This document shows positions 17,171 through 26,380 of a stretch of DNA of 64,000 nucleotides, one piece after another. The notes below the pieces were generated by a model. The model saw only the letters and a program-made list of their open reading frames with translations. It did no database searches and was not told the DNA's origin. A program made the translations under genes and the position numbers. Source of the DNA: Algibacter miyuki (GTDB taxonomy: Bacteria > Bacteroidota > Bacteroidia > Flavobacteriales > Flavobacteriaceae); assembly GCF_030409805.1 (NCBI RefSeq), contig NZ_JAUFQP010000007.1:868001-932000 (forward strand), in the 5' to 3' direction. Position 1 is the stretch's first letter. Every line of letters begins with the position of its first letter.

Positions 17171-20100
17171 ATGTTAAAAACATTTATTGAAAGACCTGTT
17201 CTTTCAACGGTAATTTCTATTATCATAGTAGTGCTTGGTGTTATTAGTATATCGAGTCTACCCATAGAAGAGTATCCCGATATTGCACCACCAACCATTA
17301 AAGTTACGGCATCTTATGCAGGAGCCAACGCCGAAACGGTTTTAGAGAGTGTAATTATCCCGATAGAAGAGCAAATTAATGGTGTAGAAGGGATGAGTTA
17401 TATCACCTCTACAGCATCTAATACTGGTACCGCAGAAATCACAGTTTATTTTGATCAGGAAATCGATGCCGATATTGCAGCGGTAAACGTTCAAAACCGT
17501 GTATCAAGAGCAAGTGCTTTATTACCTCAAGAGGTATTGCAAACAGGTGTAATCACACAAAAGCAAGAAACGAGTGCTTTGATGTTTATTTCAATGTATT
17601 CTGAAAATGAGAATTACGATGCTACATTTATTCAGAATTATTTGAAAATAAACGTAGTGCCTGCTATGCAACGTATTAGTGGTGTTGGAGATGTTAGTTT
17701 ATTCTCTCAGCAAGATTATGCGATGCGTATTTGGTTGAAACCTGAAAAATTAGCAACCTATGGTTTAATTCCTTCAGATATTACAGCAGCTTTAGCTGAA
17801 CAAAACTTAGAAGCAGCTGCAGGTTCATTGGGGCAAAATAATGGGGAAGCGTTTTCATATACATTAACCTATAGCGGCCGTTTTAAAAATGAACAGCAAT
17901 ATGCAGATATTGTTATTAAAGCTTTAGGAGACGGAGAATTTCTTCGTCTAAACGATGTAGCAACTATAGAATTAGATGCACAATCGTATGCAGCTAACGC
18001 GATGAGTATGGGTAACCCTGCGGTTTTTATGGGTATTTTCCAAACCAAAGGATCGAATGCAAGAGAAATTATTGAAAACATTAAAGTAACACTAGAGTCG
18101 GTTAAAAAAGATCTTCCAGAAGGTTTAGATGTTTTTGTGCCTTACGATACAAGTTTGTTTTTAAATGCGTCTATTGAAAAAGTAGTTAGTACGTTATTAG
18201 AGGCCTTCTTATTAGTGTTTTTGGTTGTATTTATATTCTTACAAGATTTTAGATCGACATTAATTCCAGCAATTGCCGTTCCGGTTTCTATTATTGGTAC
18301 GTTCTTTTTCTTGAATGTTTTCGGATACTCAATTAATTTATTAACGCTATTCGCGCTAGTACTCGCCATTGGTATTGTGGTGGATGATGCTATTGTTGTT
18401 GTAGAAGCCGTACATGCTAAAATGGACGAAGGCGAAAAGAATCCTAAAAAAGCAACATTAGTAGCCATGAACGAAATTTCTGGAGCTATTATATCTATTA
18501 CTTTAGTAATGGCAGCGGTATTTATTCCGGTAACGTTTGTAACAGGGCCTACAGGTGTATTTTACGAGCAATTCGGTGTCACTTTAATTATTGCTATTTT
18601 AATTTCAGCAGTAAACGCCTTGACTTTAAGTCCAGCATTATGTGCTCTATTATTAAAAGGGCATAAAGATGATGAAGAGTTAAAAAGTAAAGGACCATTA
18701 AAACGTTTTTACACACTTTTTAATCGCGGATTTAACGCGACAATAGAGCGCTACGGTAAATCACTTCAGTTTTTATATAAAGTGAAATGGGTATCTCCTC
18801 TATTATTAATTTTAGCTGTTGCCGGAATTTTCTGGGCATCTAGCACAACACCTACAGGATTTGTACCAAACGAAGATAGAGGTATTCTTTTCGCAAATAT
18901 TGCGTTACCAGAAGGGTCTTCTTTAGACAGAACAGACGCTGTTTCAAGAGATTTATATGGTAAAATAAAAGATATTGAAGGTATTGTTGCAGTCAATTTT
19001 ATTAAAGGTAGAAGTTTAATTAATGGTACGGGTAGTAATTATGCTTTTGGTATTATAAAACTAGCCGATTGGGCAGAACGTGATGATGTAGCAACCTCTG
19101 TACAAACCATCACTGGTAAGTTGTTTGGAGTTGCGGCAGGTATAAAAGATGCGAATATTATTTTCTTCTCTCCACCAAGTATTCGTGGTTTTGGTAATTC
19201 AGCTGGTTTTGAGGTGAATTTATTAGATAAGTTTGGAGGCGAATTTAAAGACTTAGATAAAGCGAATAAAGAGTTTTCTATGGCTTTAAATTCGCATCCA
19301 GAAATTAAATATGCACAATCATCTTTCAGTACAAACTATCCACAATACGAAATGGAGGTTAATGTACCATTAGCAAAAGAAAAAGGTGTGCCTATTAACA
19401 GTATATTCTCTACATTACAAGGTTATATTGGTGGTATTTACGCTTCAGATTTCTCTCGATTTGGGAAACAATTTAGAGTGTATATTCAAGCTTTACCAGA
19501 CGACAGAGCGAATGTAGAAGATTTAAACAGCATGTATGTACGTACAGATTCTGGAGAGATGACACCAATTACACAGTTTGTGAAATTAGAGCGTGTGTAT
19601 GGTCCACAATCGGTAACGCGTTTTAACTTATTTAATTCTACGTCAATAACGGGTGCTACAAACGAAGGGTTTAGTACAGGTGATGCTATTAGAGTTATTG
19701 AGGAAGAAGTTGCTAAATTACCAAACAATTATACGGTTGCTTATTCTGGTTTAACACGAGAAGAGGTAAGTGCAGGTAACCAAACCTTGTTCATTTTTGC
19801 ATTGAGTATTCTATTTGTTTACTTCTTGTTAAGTGCGCAGTACGAAAGTTATTTATTACCATTTGCAGTAGTATTATCGTTACCATTTGGTGTATTTGGA
19901 GCTTATATTAGTACGAAGTTCTTTGGCTTAGAAAATAATATTTATTTCCAAATTGCCTTAATTATGCTTATTGGTCTGCTCGCCAAAAATGCCATACTTA
20001 TTGTGGAGTTCGCGCTGCAAAGACGTAGAAACGGAGAAAGCATTGTAGATGCCGCAATACATGGTGCAAAATCAAGATTACGTCCAATTTTAATGACTTC

Positions 20101-20308
20101 ATTTGCCTTTATTCTTGGTTTAATGCCATTGGTGTTAGCAAAGGGTGTTGGAGCAGAAGGAAACAATTCTATTGGTACTGGTGCTGCCGGAGGTATGCTT
20201 ATAGGAACTATTTTAGGAGTCTTTGTAATTCCAATCTTATTTATATTATTCCAGTGGTTACAAGAAAAAGTTTCTAGTAAACCAGAAATACAAACTATTG
20301 AAGAATAA
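17171..20308 (+). CDS. RND multidrug efflux permease (HAE1/AcrB type)
   Basis: A 1045-aa inner-membrane pump with 12 transmembrane segments and two large periplasmic loops. The N-terminal FIERPVLSTVISIIIVVLG is typical. TM4 has the proton-relay pair D405-D406 in GIVVDDAIVVVEAVHAKM, and TM10 has the conserved Lys in LIGLLAKNAILIVEFALQRR. Together with the adaptor and outer-membrane factor it forms a tripartite exporter for hydrophobic or amphiphilic compounds, driven by protons. The substrate range cannot be read from sequence. It is followed after 4 bp by the outer-membrane factor gene. Confidence 0.98.
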   Translation: MLKTFIERPVLSTVISIIIVVLGVISISSLPIEEYPDIAPPTIKVTASYAGANAETVLESVIIPIEEQINGVEGMSYITSTASNTGTAEITVYFDQEIDADIAAVNVQNRVSRASALLPQEVLQTGVITQKQETSALMFISMYSENENYDATFIQNYLKINVVPAMQRISGVGDVSLFSQQDYAMRIWLKPEKLATYGLIPSDITAALAEQNLEAAAGSLGQNNGEAFSYTLTYSGRFKNEQQYADIVIKALGDGEFLRLNDVATIELDAQSYAANAMSMGNPAVFMGIFQTKGSNAREIIENIKVTLESVKKDLPEGLDVFVPYDTSLFLNASIEKVVSTLLEAFLLVFLVVFIFLQDFRSTLIPAIAVPVSIIGTFFFLNVFGYSINLLTLFALVLAIGIVVDDAIVVVEAVHAKMDEGEKNPKKATLVAMNEISGAIISITLVMAAVFIPVTFVTGPTGVFYEQFGVTLIIAILISAVNALTLSPALCALLLKGHKDDEELKSKGPLKRFYTLFNRGFNATIERYGKSLQFLYKVKWVSPLLLILAVAGIFWASSTTPTGFVPNEDRGILFANIALPEGSSLDRTDAVSRDLYGKIKDIEGIVAVNFIKGRSLINGTGSNYAFGIIKLADWAERDDVATSVQTITGKLFGVAAGIKDANIIFFSPPSIRGFGNSAGFEVNLLDKFGGEFKDLDKANKEFSMALNSHPEIKYAQSSFSTNYPQYEMEVNVPLAKEKGVPINSIFSTLQGYIGGIYASDFSRFGKQFRVYIQALPDDRANVEDLNSMYVRTDSGEMTPITQFVKLERVYGPQSVTRFNLFNSTSITGATNEGFSTGDAIRVIEEEVAKLPNNYTVAYSGLTREEVSAGNQTLFIFALSILFVYFLLSAQYESYLLPFAVVLSLPFGVFGAYISTKFFGLENNIYFQIALIMLIGLLAKNAILIVEFALQRRRNGESIVDAAIHGAKSRLRPILMTSFAFILGLMPLVLAKGVGAEGNNSIGTGAAGGMLIGTILGVFVIPILFILFQWLQEKVSSKPEIQTIEE

Positions 20309-20312
20309 AACT

Positions 20313-21728
20313 ATGAAATCAATTATAAAACATAAAAATTTCACTAAAACCATGCTAATAGGCTTGGTTTTAGTGACCTTGCAAAGTTGCTTTGTAGCAA
20401 AAGAATACGATCGCCCAGAATTAATTGCTAACGAAGCGCTATACAGAACGGATAATTTGCCAACCGATAGTGTTTCAATGGCCGATGTATCTTGGAAAAC
20501 CATTTTCACAGATTCATTTTTAAATGAATACATAGCAGAAGGTTTAGAAAACAACATGGATGTTCGTATTGCAATTCAGCAAATGGCAGCTGCTAATGCC
20601 TATGCAAAACAAGGGAAAGCAGGTTATTTTCCAACATTAAGCGTGGGGCCTAATTATACCCGTCAAGAATTTTCAGAAAACAGTCAGTTTGGTTCCATAT
20701 TTAGTGGTGGTCTAGATACTTATGATGTTACAGCCAAGTTATCTTGGGAAGCTGATATTTGGGGTAAAATCCGAAGTAATAAACGTGCTACGCAAGCGGC
20801 ATATTTACAAAGTGTTTCAGGGCATCAAGCGGTGAAAACACAATTAATTTCTAGTATTGCAAACACGTATTACAATTTGTTAGCTTTAGATGCTCAGTTA
20901 GAGGTAACTAAGCAAACTATTGAAACTAGAAAAAGCGGTGTAGAGACTATTAAGGCTTTAAAAGACGCAGGAAATGTAACTCAGGTTGCTGTAGATCAAA
21001 ACATAGCGCAATACAACAGTGCTAGAGCTTTACAAGTCGATTTAGAAACAGCTATTTTTAAAGCTGAAAATACATTAAGTATTCTATTAGGTAGAAGTGC
21101 TCAACATTTTGAACGTAGTAGTTTAGATGCTCAAAAAATTCAACAAGATATAGCATTAGGAGTTCCTGCAACGTTGCTAAACAACCGTCCAGATGTTATG
21201 GCGGCCGAGTACGGTTTAATTAATGCTTTTGAGTTAACCAATGTGGCAAATAGCAGTTTTTACCCATCGTTAACCCTAACAGCATCGGGAGGTTTGCAAA
21301 GTTTACAGTTAGATGATTTATTTAATACAAGTTCATTGTTCGCAACCGTAGTTGGTGGCTTAACACAACCTTTATTAAATCAAAGAAAACTTAGAACTCA
21401 AAAAGAAGTGGCTATCGCAAATCAAGAAAGCGCATTATTAAACTTTAAGAAAACGCTATTGATTGCCGGGAACGAAGTGTCTAACGCATTGTACACTTAT
21501 AAAGCTGAAACTGAAAAATTTCAATTTAGAAAAAATGAAGTTGAATCTTTAAGGCAAGCAGAAAGCCATTCCGAAGAGTTACTTAAAAACGGTTATGCCA
21601 ATTACCTAGATTTATTAACAGCCAGACAAAGTGCGTTAAGTGCAGAACTTAACGTGATAGATACTAAACTACAACAGTTAGTTTCTATTGTAGATTTATA
21701 TGAAGCTCTTGGCGGTGGATGGAAATAA
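20313..21728 (+). CDS. TolC-family outer-membrane factor (NodT type), lipoprotein
   Basis: The start is ATG 20313; an upstream TTG at 20298 would overlap the pump gene and is unlikely. The 471-aa protein has a lipoprotein signal with LQSC, then two repeated outer-membrane-efflux domains typical of OprM/NodT proteins: VRIAIQQMAAANAYAKQGKAGYFPTLSVG, LSWEADIWGKIRSNKRATQAAY, LLNNRPDVMAAEYGL and the closing TARQSALSAELNVI...VDLYEALGGGW. It forms the outer-membrane channel of the tripartite exporter. It is separated by 6 bp from the TetR gene. Confidence 0.96.
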   Translation: MKSIIKHKNFTKTMLIGLVLVTLQSCFVAKEYDRPELIANEALYRTDNLPTDSVSMADVSWKTIFTDSFLNEYIAEGLENNMDVRIAIQQMAAANAYAKQGKAGYFPTLSVGPNYTRQEFSENSQFGSIFSGGLDTYDVTAKLSWEADIWGKIRSNKRATQAAYLQSVSGHQAVKTQLISSIANTYYNLLALDAQLEVTKQTIETRKSGVETIKALKDAGNVTQVAVDQNIAQYNSARALQVDLETAIFKAENTLSILLGRSAQHFERSSLDAQKIQQDIALGVPATLLNNRPDVMAAEYGLINAFELTNVANSSFYPSLTLTASGGLQSLQLDDLFNTSSLFATVVGGLTQPLLNQRKLRTQKEVAIANQESALLNFKKTLLIAGNEVSNALYTYKAETEKFQFRKNEVESLRQAESHSEELLKNGYANYLDLLTARQSALSAELNVIDTKLQQLVSIVDLYEALGGGWK

Positions 21729-21734
21729 AATGAA

Positions 21735-22328
21735 ATGATTACTAAAAAAGAATTGTTAAGTTGCGCTATTAGTAAGTTTACACAAATGGGAAGTAAACAT
21801 GTGTCTTTAGACGAAATAGCGCAAACCTTAGGCATTTCTAAAAAAACAATTTACACGTTTTATAGCAATAAAGCCGCTTTAGTAACGGCCAGTTTGGAGC
21901 GTTTGGTGGATGATTATAAACAAGACATAAACGAGATTATTGCTAATAACGGCAACGATCCTATACTTTGTGTTATTTTAATTTATAAAAGCGGGTTTGG
22001 GTATTTAAAATACTTCAAGCCCGCTTTTCTTTTTGGGTTAGAAAAATATTATCCAAAAGCGTATAAGATATTTCAAGATTTTACCGATGAATTAGCCTTT
22101 TCTACAGTGTATAATTTACTTGTAGAAGCTCAAAAAAATGGAGATATTAATCCAGGTGTTAATCTTAAATTAGCAGTGAGAATCTATTTTTTGCGTATTG
22201 ATAATGTTGCTTTCAAAGAAAATAATTTATTCGATTTATACGGAAAAGAGGTGTTGTTTAAGCACATGGTTATTTATAATTTGAAAGGACTAACTTCAAG
22301 GACATATTCTAATTCTTATTTTGAATAG
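21735..22328 (+). CDS. TetR/AcrR-family transcriptional regulator
   Basis: A 197-aa protein with an N-terminal TetR HTH (residues ~5-50: ELLSCAISKFTQMGSKHVSLDEIAQTLGISKKTIYTFYSNKAAL) and a helical ligand-binding domain. It is the last gene of the RND operon, so the operon carries two regulators, GbsR/MarR at the front and TetR at the back. TetR regulators normally respond to pump substrates; which of the two binds the operon's palindrome is not decided by sequence. Confidence 0.93.
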   Translation: MITKKELLSCAISKFTQMGSKHVSLDEIAQTLGISKKTIYTFYSNKAALVTASLERLVDDYKQDINEIIANNGNDPILCVILIYKSGFGYLKYFKPAFLFGLEKYYPKAYKIFQDFTDELAFSTVYNLLVEAQKNGDINPGVNLKLAVRIYFLRIDNVAFKENNLFDLYGKEVLFKHMVIYNLKGLTSRTYSNSYFE

Positions 22329-22333
22329 ATTCG

Positions 22334-22341
22334 TATTTTTG
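22334..22341 (+). promoter_or_regulatory. -7 promoter box directly before the 131-aa gene
   Basis: TATTTTTG is a perfect TAnnTTTG match with its G only 4 bp before the ATG at 22346. Transcription would start at or next to the ATG, predicting a leaderless or near-leaderless mRNA. Confidence 0.55.
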
Positions 22342-22345
22342 CCAA

Positions 22346-22741
22346 ATGAAAAAAGATATCGAAATTCCAAAAGTTGAAGGCGTTTACATCGCTGTGGTTA
22401 ACGAATACAACGCTATTTATAAAACCCAAGACTGGAATGCTTACATAATAAACGATAAAGATGTCGATTTAGACATGATTATTATTGTAACCAGTGGTTA
22501 TAATGAAGACAAAACAACATCTGTTTTTAGAAAGAAACTAGATAGGCTTCCGAAGAAAAGTTATGCCAAGATTGAATTACTTCAAGAGGAATTATTCGCG
22601 CTAAACAACACGTTTAAAGTCTCCTTTTTTGAAGGTAATAAAATGTTTGATAAAACGTATTTATTCAGAAAAAACACTATTAATTTAAAAGCATTGCAAG
22701 CTATACCCTTAATGGAAGCGCGTGGTGTTTTAGTTAAATAA
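22346..22741 (+). CDS. Hypothetical protein, 131 aa
   Basis: A soluble mixed alpha/beta protein without signal peptide or membrane segment. Features: VEGVYIAVVNEYNAIYKTQDWNAYIINDKD near the start, a hydrophobic strand DMIIIVTSGY and a basic middle (RKKLDRLPKKSYAKIELL). I do not recognise a named family; it has the look of a conserved flavobacterial protein of unknown function. It starts 17 bp after the TetR stop but has its own perfect -7 box, so it is probably transcribed separately. It converges with tex. Confidence 0.8.
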   Translation: MKKDIEIPKVEGVYIAVVNEYNAIYKTQDWNAYIINDKDVDLDMIIIVTSGYNEDKTTSVFRKKLDRLPKKSYAKIELLQEELFALNNTFKVSFFEGNKMFDKTYLFRKNTINLKALQAIPLMEARGVLVK

Positions 22742-22786
22742 TTTCTTTGGTTTTTGGTTGAGGTTTTATGGATGTAAATTACACGG

Positions 22787-24913
22787 TTATTTATGTAATT
22801 TCAACTGAATACGTTTTCGTGCTACGTCCACTTCTAAAACTTTTACAATAATTTGTTGGTGCAGGCTTACGTGCTCGTTTACATCTTTCACAAAACTATC
22901 CGATAGGTTGGAAACGTGAATTAAAGCACTTTCTTTAATGCCAACATCTACAAAGCAGCCAAAATTGGTAATGTTGTTTACAATACCTGGCAATAATTGG
23001 CCTTCGTGTAAATCGGTTATGGTTTTAATATTTTGGTTGAAAGCAAATACTTTGGCTTGCTCACGAATGTCTAAACCTGGTTTTTCAAGTTCTTTTACAA
23101 TATCTTCGAGCGTTAGTAAACCAACAGTTTCGGAGCAATATTTTTTTAAATTTATTTTCTGAAGCGCTTCTTTGTTATTAATTAAATCGGTTACCGATGT
23201 TTTAGCATCTTTTGCCATTTGGGTAACAATAGTATAACTTTCCGGGTGCACAGCCGAATCATCTAACGGGTTTTTAGCATCTTTTATTCTTAAAAAAGCA
23301 GCGCCTTGTTCAAAGGCTTTTCCGCCTAAACGCGGTACTTTTTTAATATCATTTCTCGATTTAAAGACACCATTTTCATTTCGATAATTAAAAATATTTT
23401 CGGCAAGTTTAGGTCCAATACCTGATACATAACTCAGTAAACTTTTACTGGCGGTATTTATGTTTACACCAACGGCATTCACGCAATTTTCCACAACAAC
23501 ATCTAACTGTTTTTGCAGTTTGGTTTGGTCTACATCGTGTTGGTATTGCCCAACTCCAATAGATTTGGCATCAATTTTAACCAATTCGGCCAACGGATCT
23601 TGCAGGCGTCTCCCTATAGAAACCGAACCTCTTACCGTTACGTCATAATCAGGAAATTCTTCACGAGCAATTTTAGACGCCGAATAAATACTGGCACCAG
23701 CCTCACTAACCACAAAAACTTGCACATCGTTTTTAAAGTGGACTTTTCTAATCAAAGCTTCGGTTTCGCGCGATGCCGTGCCGTTGCCAATAGCAATAGC
23801 TTCAATTTTATAAGCATCGCAAAGCGAACTTATTTTTTTCATAGCGCCAATACTATCGCTTTTTGGTGGATGCGGATAGATGGTTTCGTTATATTTTAAT
23901 TGGCCCTGAGCGTCTAAACAAACCACTTTGCAACCCGATCGAAATCCTGGGTCAATGGCTAAAATGCGTTTTTCACCAAGTGGTGATCCTAGTAGTAGTT
24001 GTTTTAAGTTTTTGGCAAATACGGTTATGGCAGCTTCGTCTGCTGTGTCTTTCGAAATTTGTAAAGCTTCATTGCTTAGCGATGGTAGTAATAAACGTTT
24101 GTAAGCGTCTTTTATGGCAATGGTTATTTCTTCCGCGCAAGCGTTATTACTTTTTATAATACGGCGTTCTATATTATCTAATGCGCGATCGTTATCAATG
24201 GCGATTTTTACTCGGATAAAACCTTCTTTTTCGGCGCGTAAAATGGCAAGTAACCGGTGTGAAGGAATGCGCGATAAGTTTTCTTCCCAATCGAAATAAT
24301 CTCGAAATTTCTGAGCGTTTTCATCATCCGATTTTGTTTTTATCACTTTCGTGGAAATCATTGCGAAACGCTCTAGTTGACGGCGAATGTTATTTCTAAT
24401 ATCGGTACGTTCGTTAATCCATTCGGCAATAATATGGCGAGCGCCTTCCAGAGCATCTTCCACGGAAGTGATATCGTTTTTCACGTATTTATATGCGATA
24501 GATTCCACATCGTTGGCATTCTGGCTCATTATTATTTTAGCCAAAGGTTCTAGTCCGCTTTGTCTAGCCTTTTCGGCTTTGGTTTTTCTGCTTTTTTTAT
24601 AAGGCAGATATAAATCTTCAAGCGTTGTTAAATCTAGAGTGTTGATGATTTTTTGTTCCAATTCCGAAGTTAAAACACCTTGTTCTTCTAAGGCTTTCAG
24701 AATTGCTTTTTTTCGTTTTTCTAAAGCTTCAAATAGATCTTTAAATTTTACAATGTCGCCTATTTGTACTTCGTCTAAATTTCCGGTGCGTTCCTTTCTG
24801 TATCTCGATATGAAAGGAATGGTGCAATCTTCATTTAATAATTCTACCGTGTTTTTTACAGATTGTTCTGGTAAATTGGTGTTTGAAATAATATAGGAAA
24901 CGAGCGATTTCAT
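22787..24913 (-). CDS. tex: Tex family RNA-binding/transcription accessory protein
   Basis: A 708-aa cytoplasmic protein with the full Tex architecture: an N-terminal helical region with PFISRYRKERTGNLDE, a YqgF/RNase H-like domain (LAIDPGFRSGCKVVCLD and AIGNGTASRETE), helix-hairpin-helix motifs (YVSGIGPKLAENIFNYR and VPRLGGKAFEQGAAFLRI) and a C-terminal S1 RNA-binding domain (LLPGIVNNITNFGCFVDVGI). Tex binds RNA or DNA and affects transcription and stress survival in several bacteria; its exact reaction is not settled. It appears monocistronic. Confidence 0.97.
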   Translation of the reverse strand: MKSLVSYIISNTNLPEQSVKNTVELLNEDCTIPFISRYRKERTGNLDEVQIGDIVKFKDLFEALEKRKKAILKALEEQGVLTSELEQKIINTLDLTTLEDLYLPYKKSRKTKAEKARQSGLEPLAKIIMSQNANDVESIAYKYVKNDITSVEDALEGARHIIAEWINERTDIRNNIRRQLERFAMISTKVIKTKSDDENAQKFRDYFDWEENLSRIPSHRLLAILRAEKEGFIRVKIAIDNDRALDNIERRIIKSNNACAEEITIAIKDAYKRLLLPSLSNEALQISKDTADEAAITVFAKNLKQLLLGSPLGEKRILAIDPGFRSGCKVVCLDAQGQLKYNETIYPHPPKSDSIGAMKKISSLCDAYKIEAIAIGNGTASRETEALIRKVHFKNDVQVFVVSEAGASIYSASKIAREEFPDYDVTVRGSVSIGRRLQDPLAELVKIDAKSIGVGQYQHDVDQTKLQKQLDVVVENCVNAVGVNINTASKSLLSYVSGIGPKLAENIFNYRNENGVFKSRNDIKKVPRLGGKAFEQGAAFLRIKDAKNPLDDSAVHPESYTIVTQMAKDAKTSVTDLINNKEALQKINLKKYCSETVGLLTLEDIVKELEKPGLDIREQAKVFAFNQNIKTITDLHEGQLLPGIVNNITNFGCFVDVGIKESALIHVSNLSDSFVKDVNEHVSLHQQIIVKVLEVDVARKRIQLKLHK

Positions 24914-25012
24914 AGGCTTAAAAATATATTGAAGCGAAAGTAATAAAGTTCTGTAAAAATGGCGTGCATCTACCGAAGCTTTTCTTCTAATATAAGCTCG
25001 TTTTTAGTGCAT

Positions 25013-25043
25013 AAAAAAGGCTACCCGTATTGTGGGCAGCCTT
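25013..25043 (-). terminator. Terminator after the cupredoxin-like gene
   Basis: On the minus strand AAGGCT-CCC pairs with GGG-AGCCTT (one A-C mismatch), followed by TTTTTT. It closes the AraC-linked gene cluster. Confidence 0.75.
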
Positions 25044-25070
25044 AATAATTAAAAAAACACTGAAAATGTA

Positions 25071-25445
25071 TTACTCAACAGTAAGTGTGTACTGTGGGGT
25101 TTTGTTTAGCGGGCAAAAATAAGTGTATTCGCCTTTTGCTAATTTGGTAACGTTACTTTTTTCGGTTTGACCTTCGCCAACAACTTTTGTAACATAGGCC
25201 GTTTTAATATGGTTTTCTGGGTTTGATGCATCTTTTCCTTTTTCAATTAATACAAAACCAACGTCTACTCCAGAATGGTTATTTGCGATTTCAAAAATGT
25301 ACGAACCTTCGCTTATGGTAACGTGTTTTTGTGTAAAATCACCTTTTGTTTGTTCTAAAGAAACGGTTTTTACGGCTTGATCTTGGGCGTTAGAATTTAA
25401 AGAGAATGCTAAGGCTAATACTAAAATTGCAATTACTTTTTTCAT
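25071..25445 (-). CDS. Secreted cupredoxin-like protein lacking a complete copper site
   Basis: A 124-aa protein with signal peptide (ending SNAQ). The rest resembles a cupredoxin beta-sandwich: FTQKHVTISEGSYIFEIANN near the start and KGEYTYFCPLNKTPQYTLTV at the end. The Cys of the usual copper loop is present, but the His and Met that normally follow it are missing, so a type-1 copper site looks incomplete. It lies 70 bp after the AhpD-like gene; the gap contains a small hairpin with a four-base loop (TTCAC/GTGAA) and no obvious new promoter, so the two are probably an operon. Confidence 0.8.
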   Translation of the reverse strand: MKKVIAILVLALAFSLNSNAQDQAVKTVSLEQTKGDFTQKHVTISEGSYIFEIANNHSGVDVGFVLIEKGKDASNPENHIKTAYVTKVVGEGQTEKSNVTKLAKGEYTYFCPLNKTPQYTLTVE

Positions 25446-25515
25446 TTTAAAATTGTTTTTACTTCACTTTCGTGAAAAATTGATATTAATTATGGTTTTA
25501 AATAAGGTGTTGAAA

Positions 25516-26067
25516 TTATGCTACTACTGTTGTTGGTAATGGTTGTGCTACTGGAAAATCTACAGGAACTTGCGTAGTACTGTGTACGTAATTTGAGATG
25601 GTTTTATCGCCAACTAAAGCAATGGTATCTATTAAGTTTCCTTTGGTGTAACCTGCGTTAAAGTAGTTTTCTAATACATCAGCATTGGTTTTTCCACGAT
25701 TTTCGGTAATGTTTTTAGCTAATTTTGCTAAAGCATCTAATTTGTTGTTTATAGTAGAAAAACCGCCTCTTAATTCTAAGATTTGTTCATCTGTAAAACC
25801 ATTCATTTTTCCAATGGCTGTGTGGGCAGATAAACAGTAAATACAGTTGTTTACTTCGCTAACGGCTAAGTTTACTACTTCTTTTTCTTTTGCTGATAAA
25901 GATGTTTTTGCATTGGCAAAGTTTAAGTAGTTTTCTAAAGCGGTATCACTATGTGCGTAAGTGGCGTATAAATTGGGTACAAAACCTACTGCTTTTTCTA
26001 AGTTATCGAAAATGGCTTGGTTGTTTTCGCTTACTTCTGCTCTTGATAATATGTTAAATGTGCTCAT
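25516..26067 (-). CDS. Carboxymuconolactone decarboxylase/AhpD-like family protein
   Basis: A 183-aa cytoplasmic protein of the CMD/AhpD fold. The redox motif CIYCLSAH (CxxC with a following His) sits in VNLAVSEVNNCIYCLSAHTAIG and resembles the catalytic centre of AhpD, an alkylhydroperoxidase. The N-terminal VPNLYATYAHSDTALENYLNF is typical of the peroxidase-related subgroup. A role in peroxide or redox stress is likely by family but the substrate is unknown. The promoter has a motif shared with the upstream 51-aa gene, so the AraC regulator at 26446-27288 probably controls it. Confidence 0.92.
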   Translation of the reverse strand: MSTFNILSRAEVSENNQAIFDNLEKAVGFVPNLYATYAHSDTALENYLNFANAKTSLSAKEKEVVNLAVSEVNNCIYCLSAHTAIGKMNGFTDEQILELRGGFSTINNKLDALAKLAKNITENRGKTNADVLENYFNAGYTKGNLIDTIALVGDKTISNYVHSTTQVPVDFPVAQPLPTTVVA

Positions 26068-26113
26068 AATTTTTAAATTTTATTGCTGTTATATTTTATT
26101 AAATGTCTTGGTA

Positions 26114-26180
26114 CAAAGGTGCGACGCTTTTAAAAGTTACACCATGTAGGTTTTTCCTTTTTAGTTGTCAATTTTTCCCT
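26114..26180 (-). promoter_or_regulatory. Promoter of the AhpD-like gene with 16-bp AraC-type site (copy 1)
   Basis: Reading the minus strand, AGGGAAAAATTGACAA (26180-26165) is followed after exactly 47 bp by a TTTG core (26117-26114, full box CACCTTTG) and the gene start at 26067. A weaker AGGAAAAA repeat begins 21 bp after the corresponding GGAAAAA of the site, two helical turns, as expected for AraC half-sites. Confidence 0.65.
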
Positions 26181-26198
26181 TGGTGTGTTTTTGGGTTT

Positions 26199-26354
26199 TT
26201 AAAGTGAGATATACGGTTTCTCGGCATCGCAATAAAAATCGTGTAGACTGTTTTGCTCGCAATGTGTTTTTGGGCTAATCGTATTTAATACAGGTTTTCT
26301 GTTTCCTCTGAATATTTCAATTAAGTTGAAAATGGATATGTTTTTTGTGTTCAT
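26199..26354 (-). CDS. Small protein (51 aa), probable member of the AraC-controlled cluster
   Basis: ATG 26354 to TAA 26201-26199 encodes 51 residues: MNTKNISIFNLIEIFRGNRK at the start, then a stretch with two cysteines (KTHCEQN and HDFYCDAEK). There is no signal peptide or membrane segment. It is short, but its promoter carries the same 16-bp motif at the same 47-bp distance from TTTG as the AhpD-like gene, and it lies between that gene and the AraC regulator on the same strand. This shared phased promoter is the main reason to call it real. The family is unknown. Confidence 0.55.
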   Translation of the reverse strand: MNTKNISIFNLIEIFRGNRKPVLNTISPKTHCEQNSLHDFYCDAEKPYISL

Positions 26355-26380
26355 AACTTTGATGTTTTAATTGTACACTG

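Noticed and set aside
20298..20312. TTG start for the outer-membrane factor
   Set aside because: It overlaps the pump gene's coding end; ATG 20313 gives a proper lipoprotein signal.
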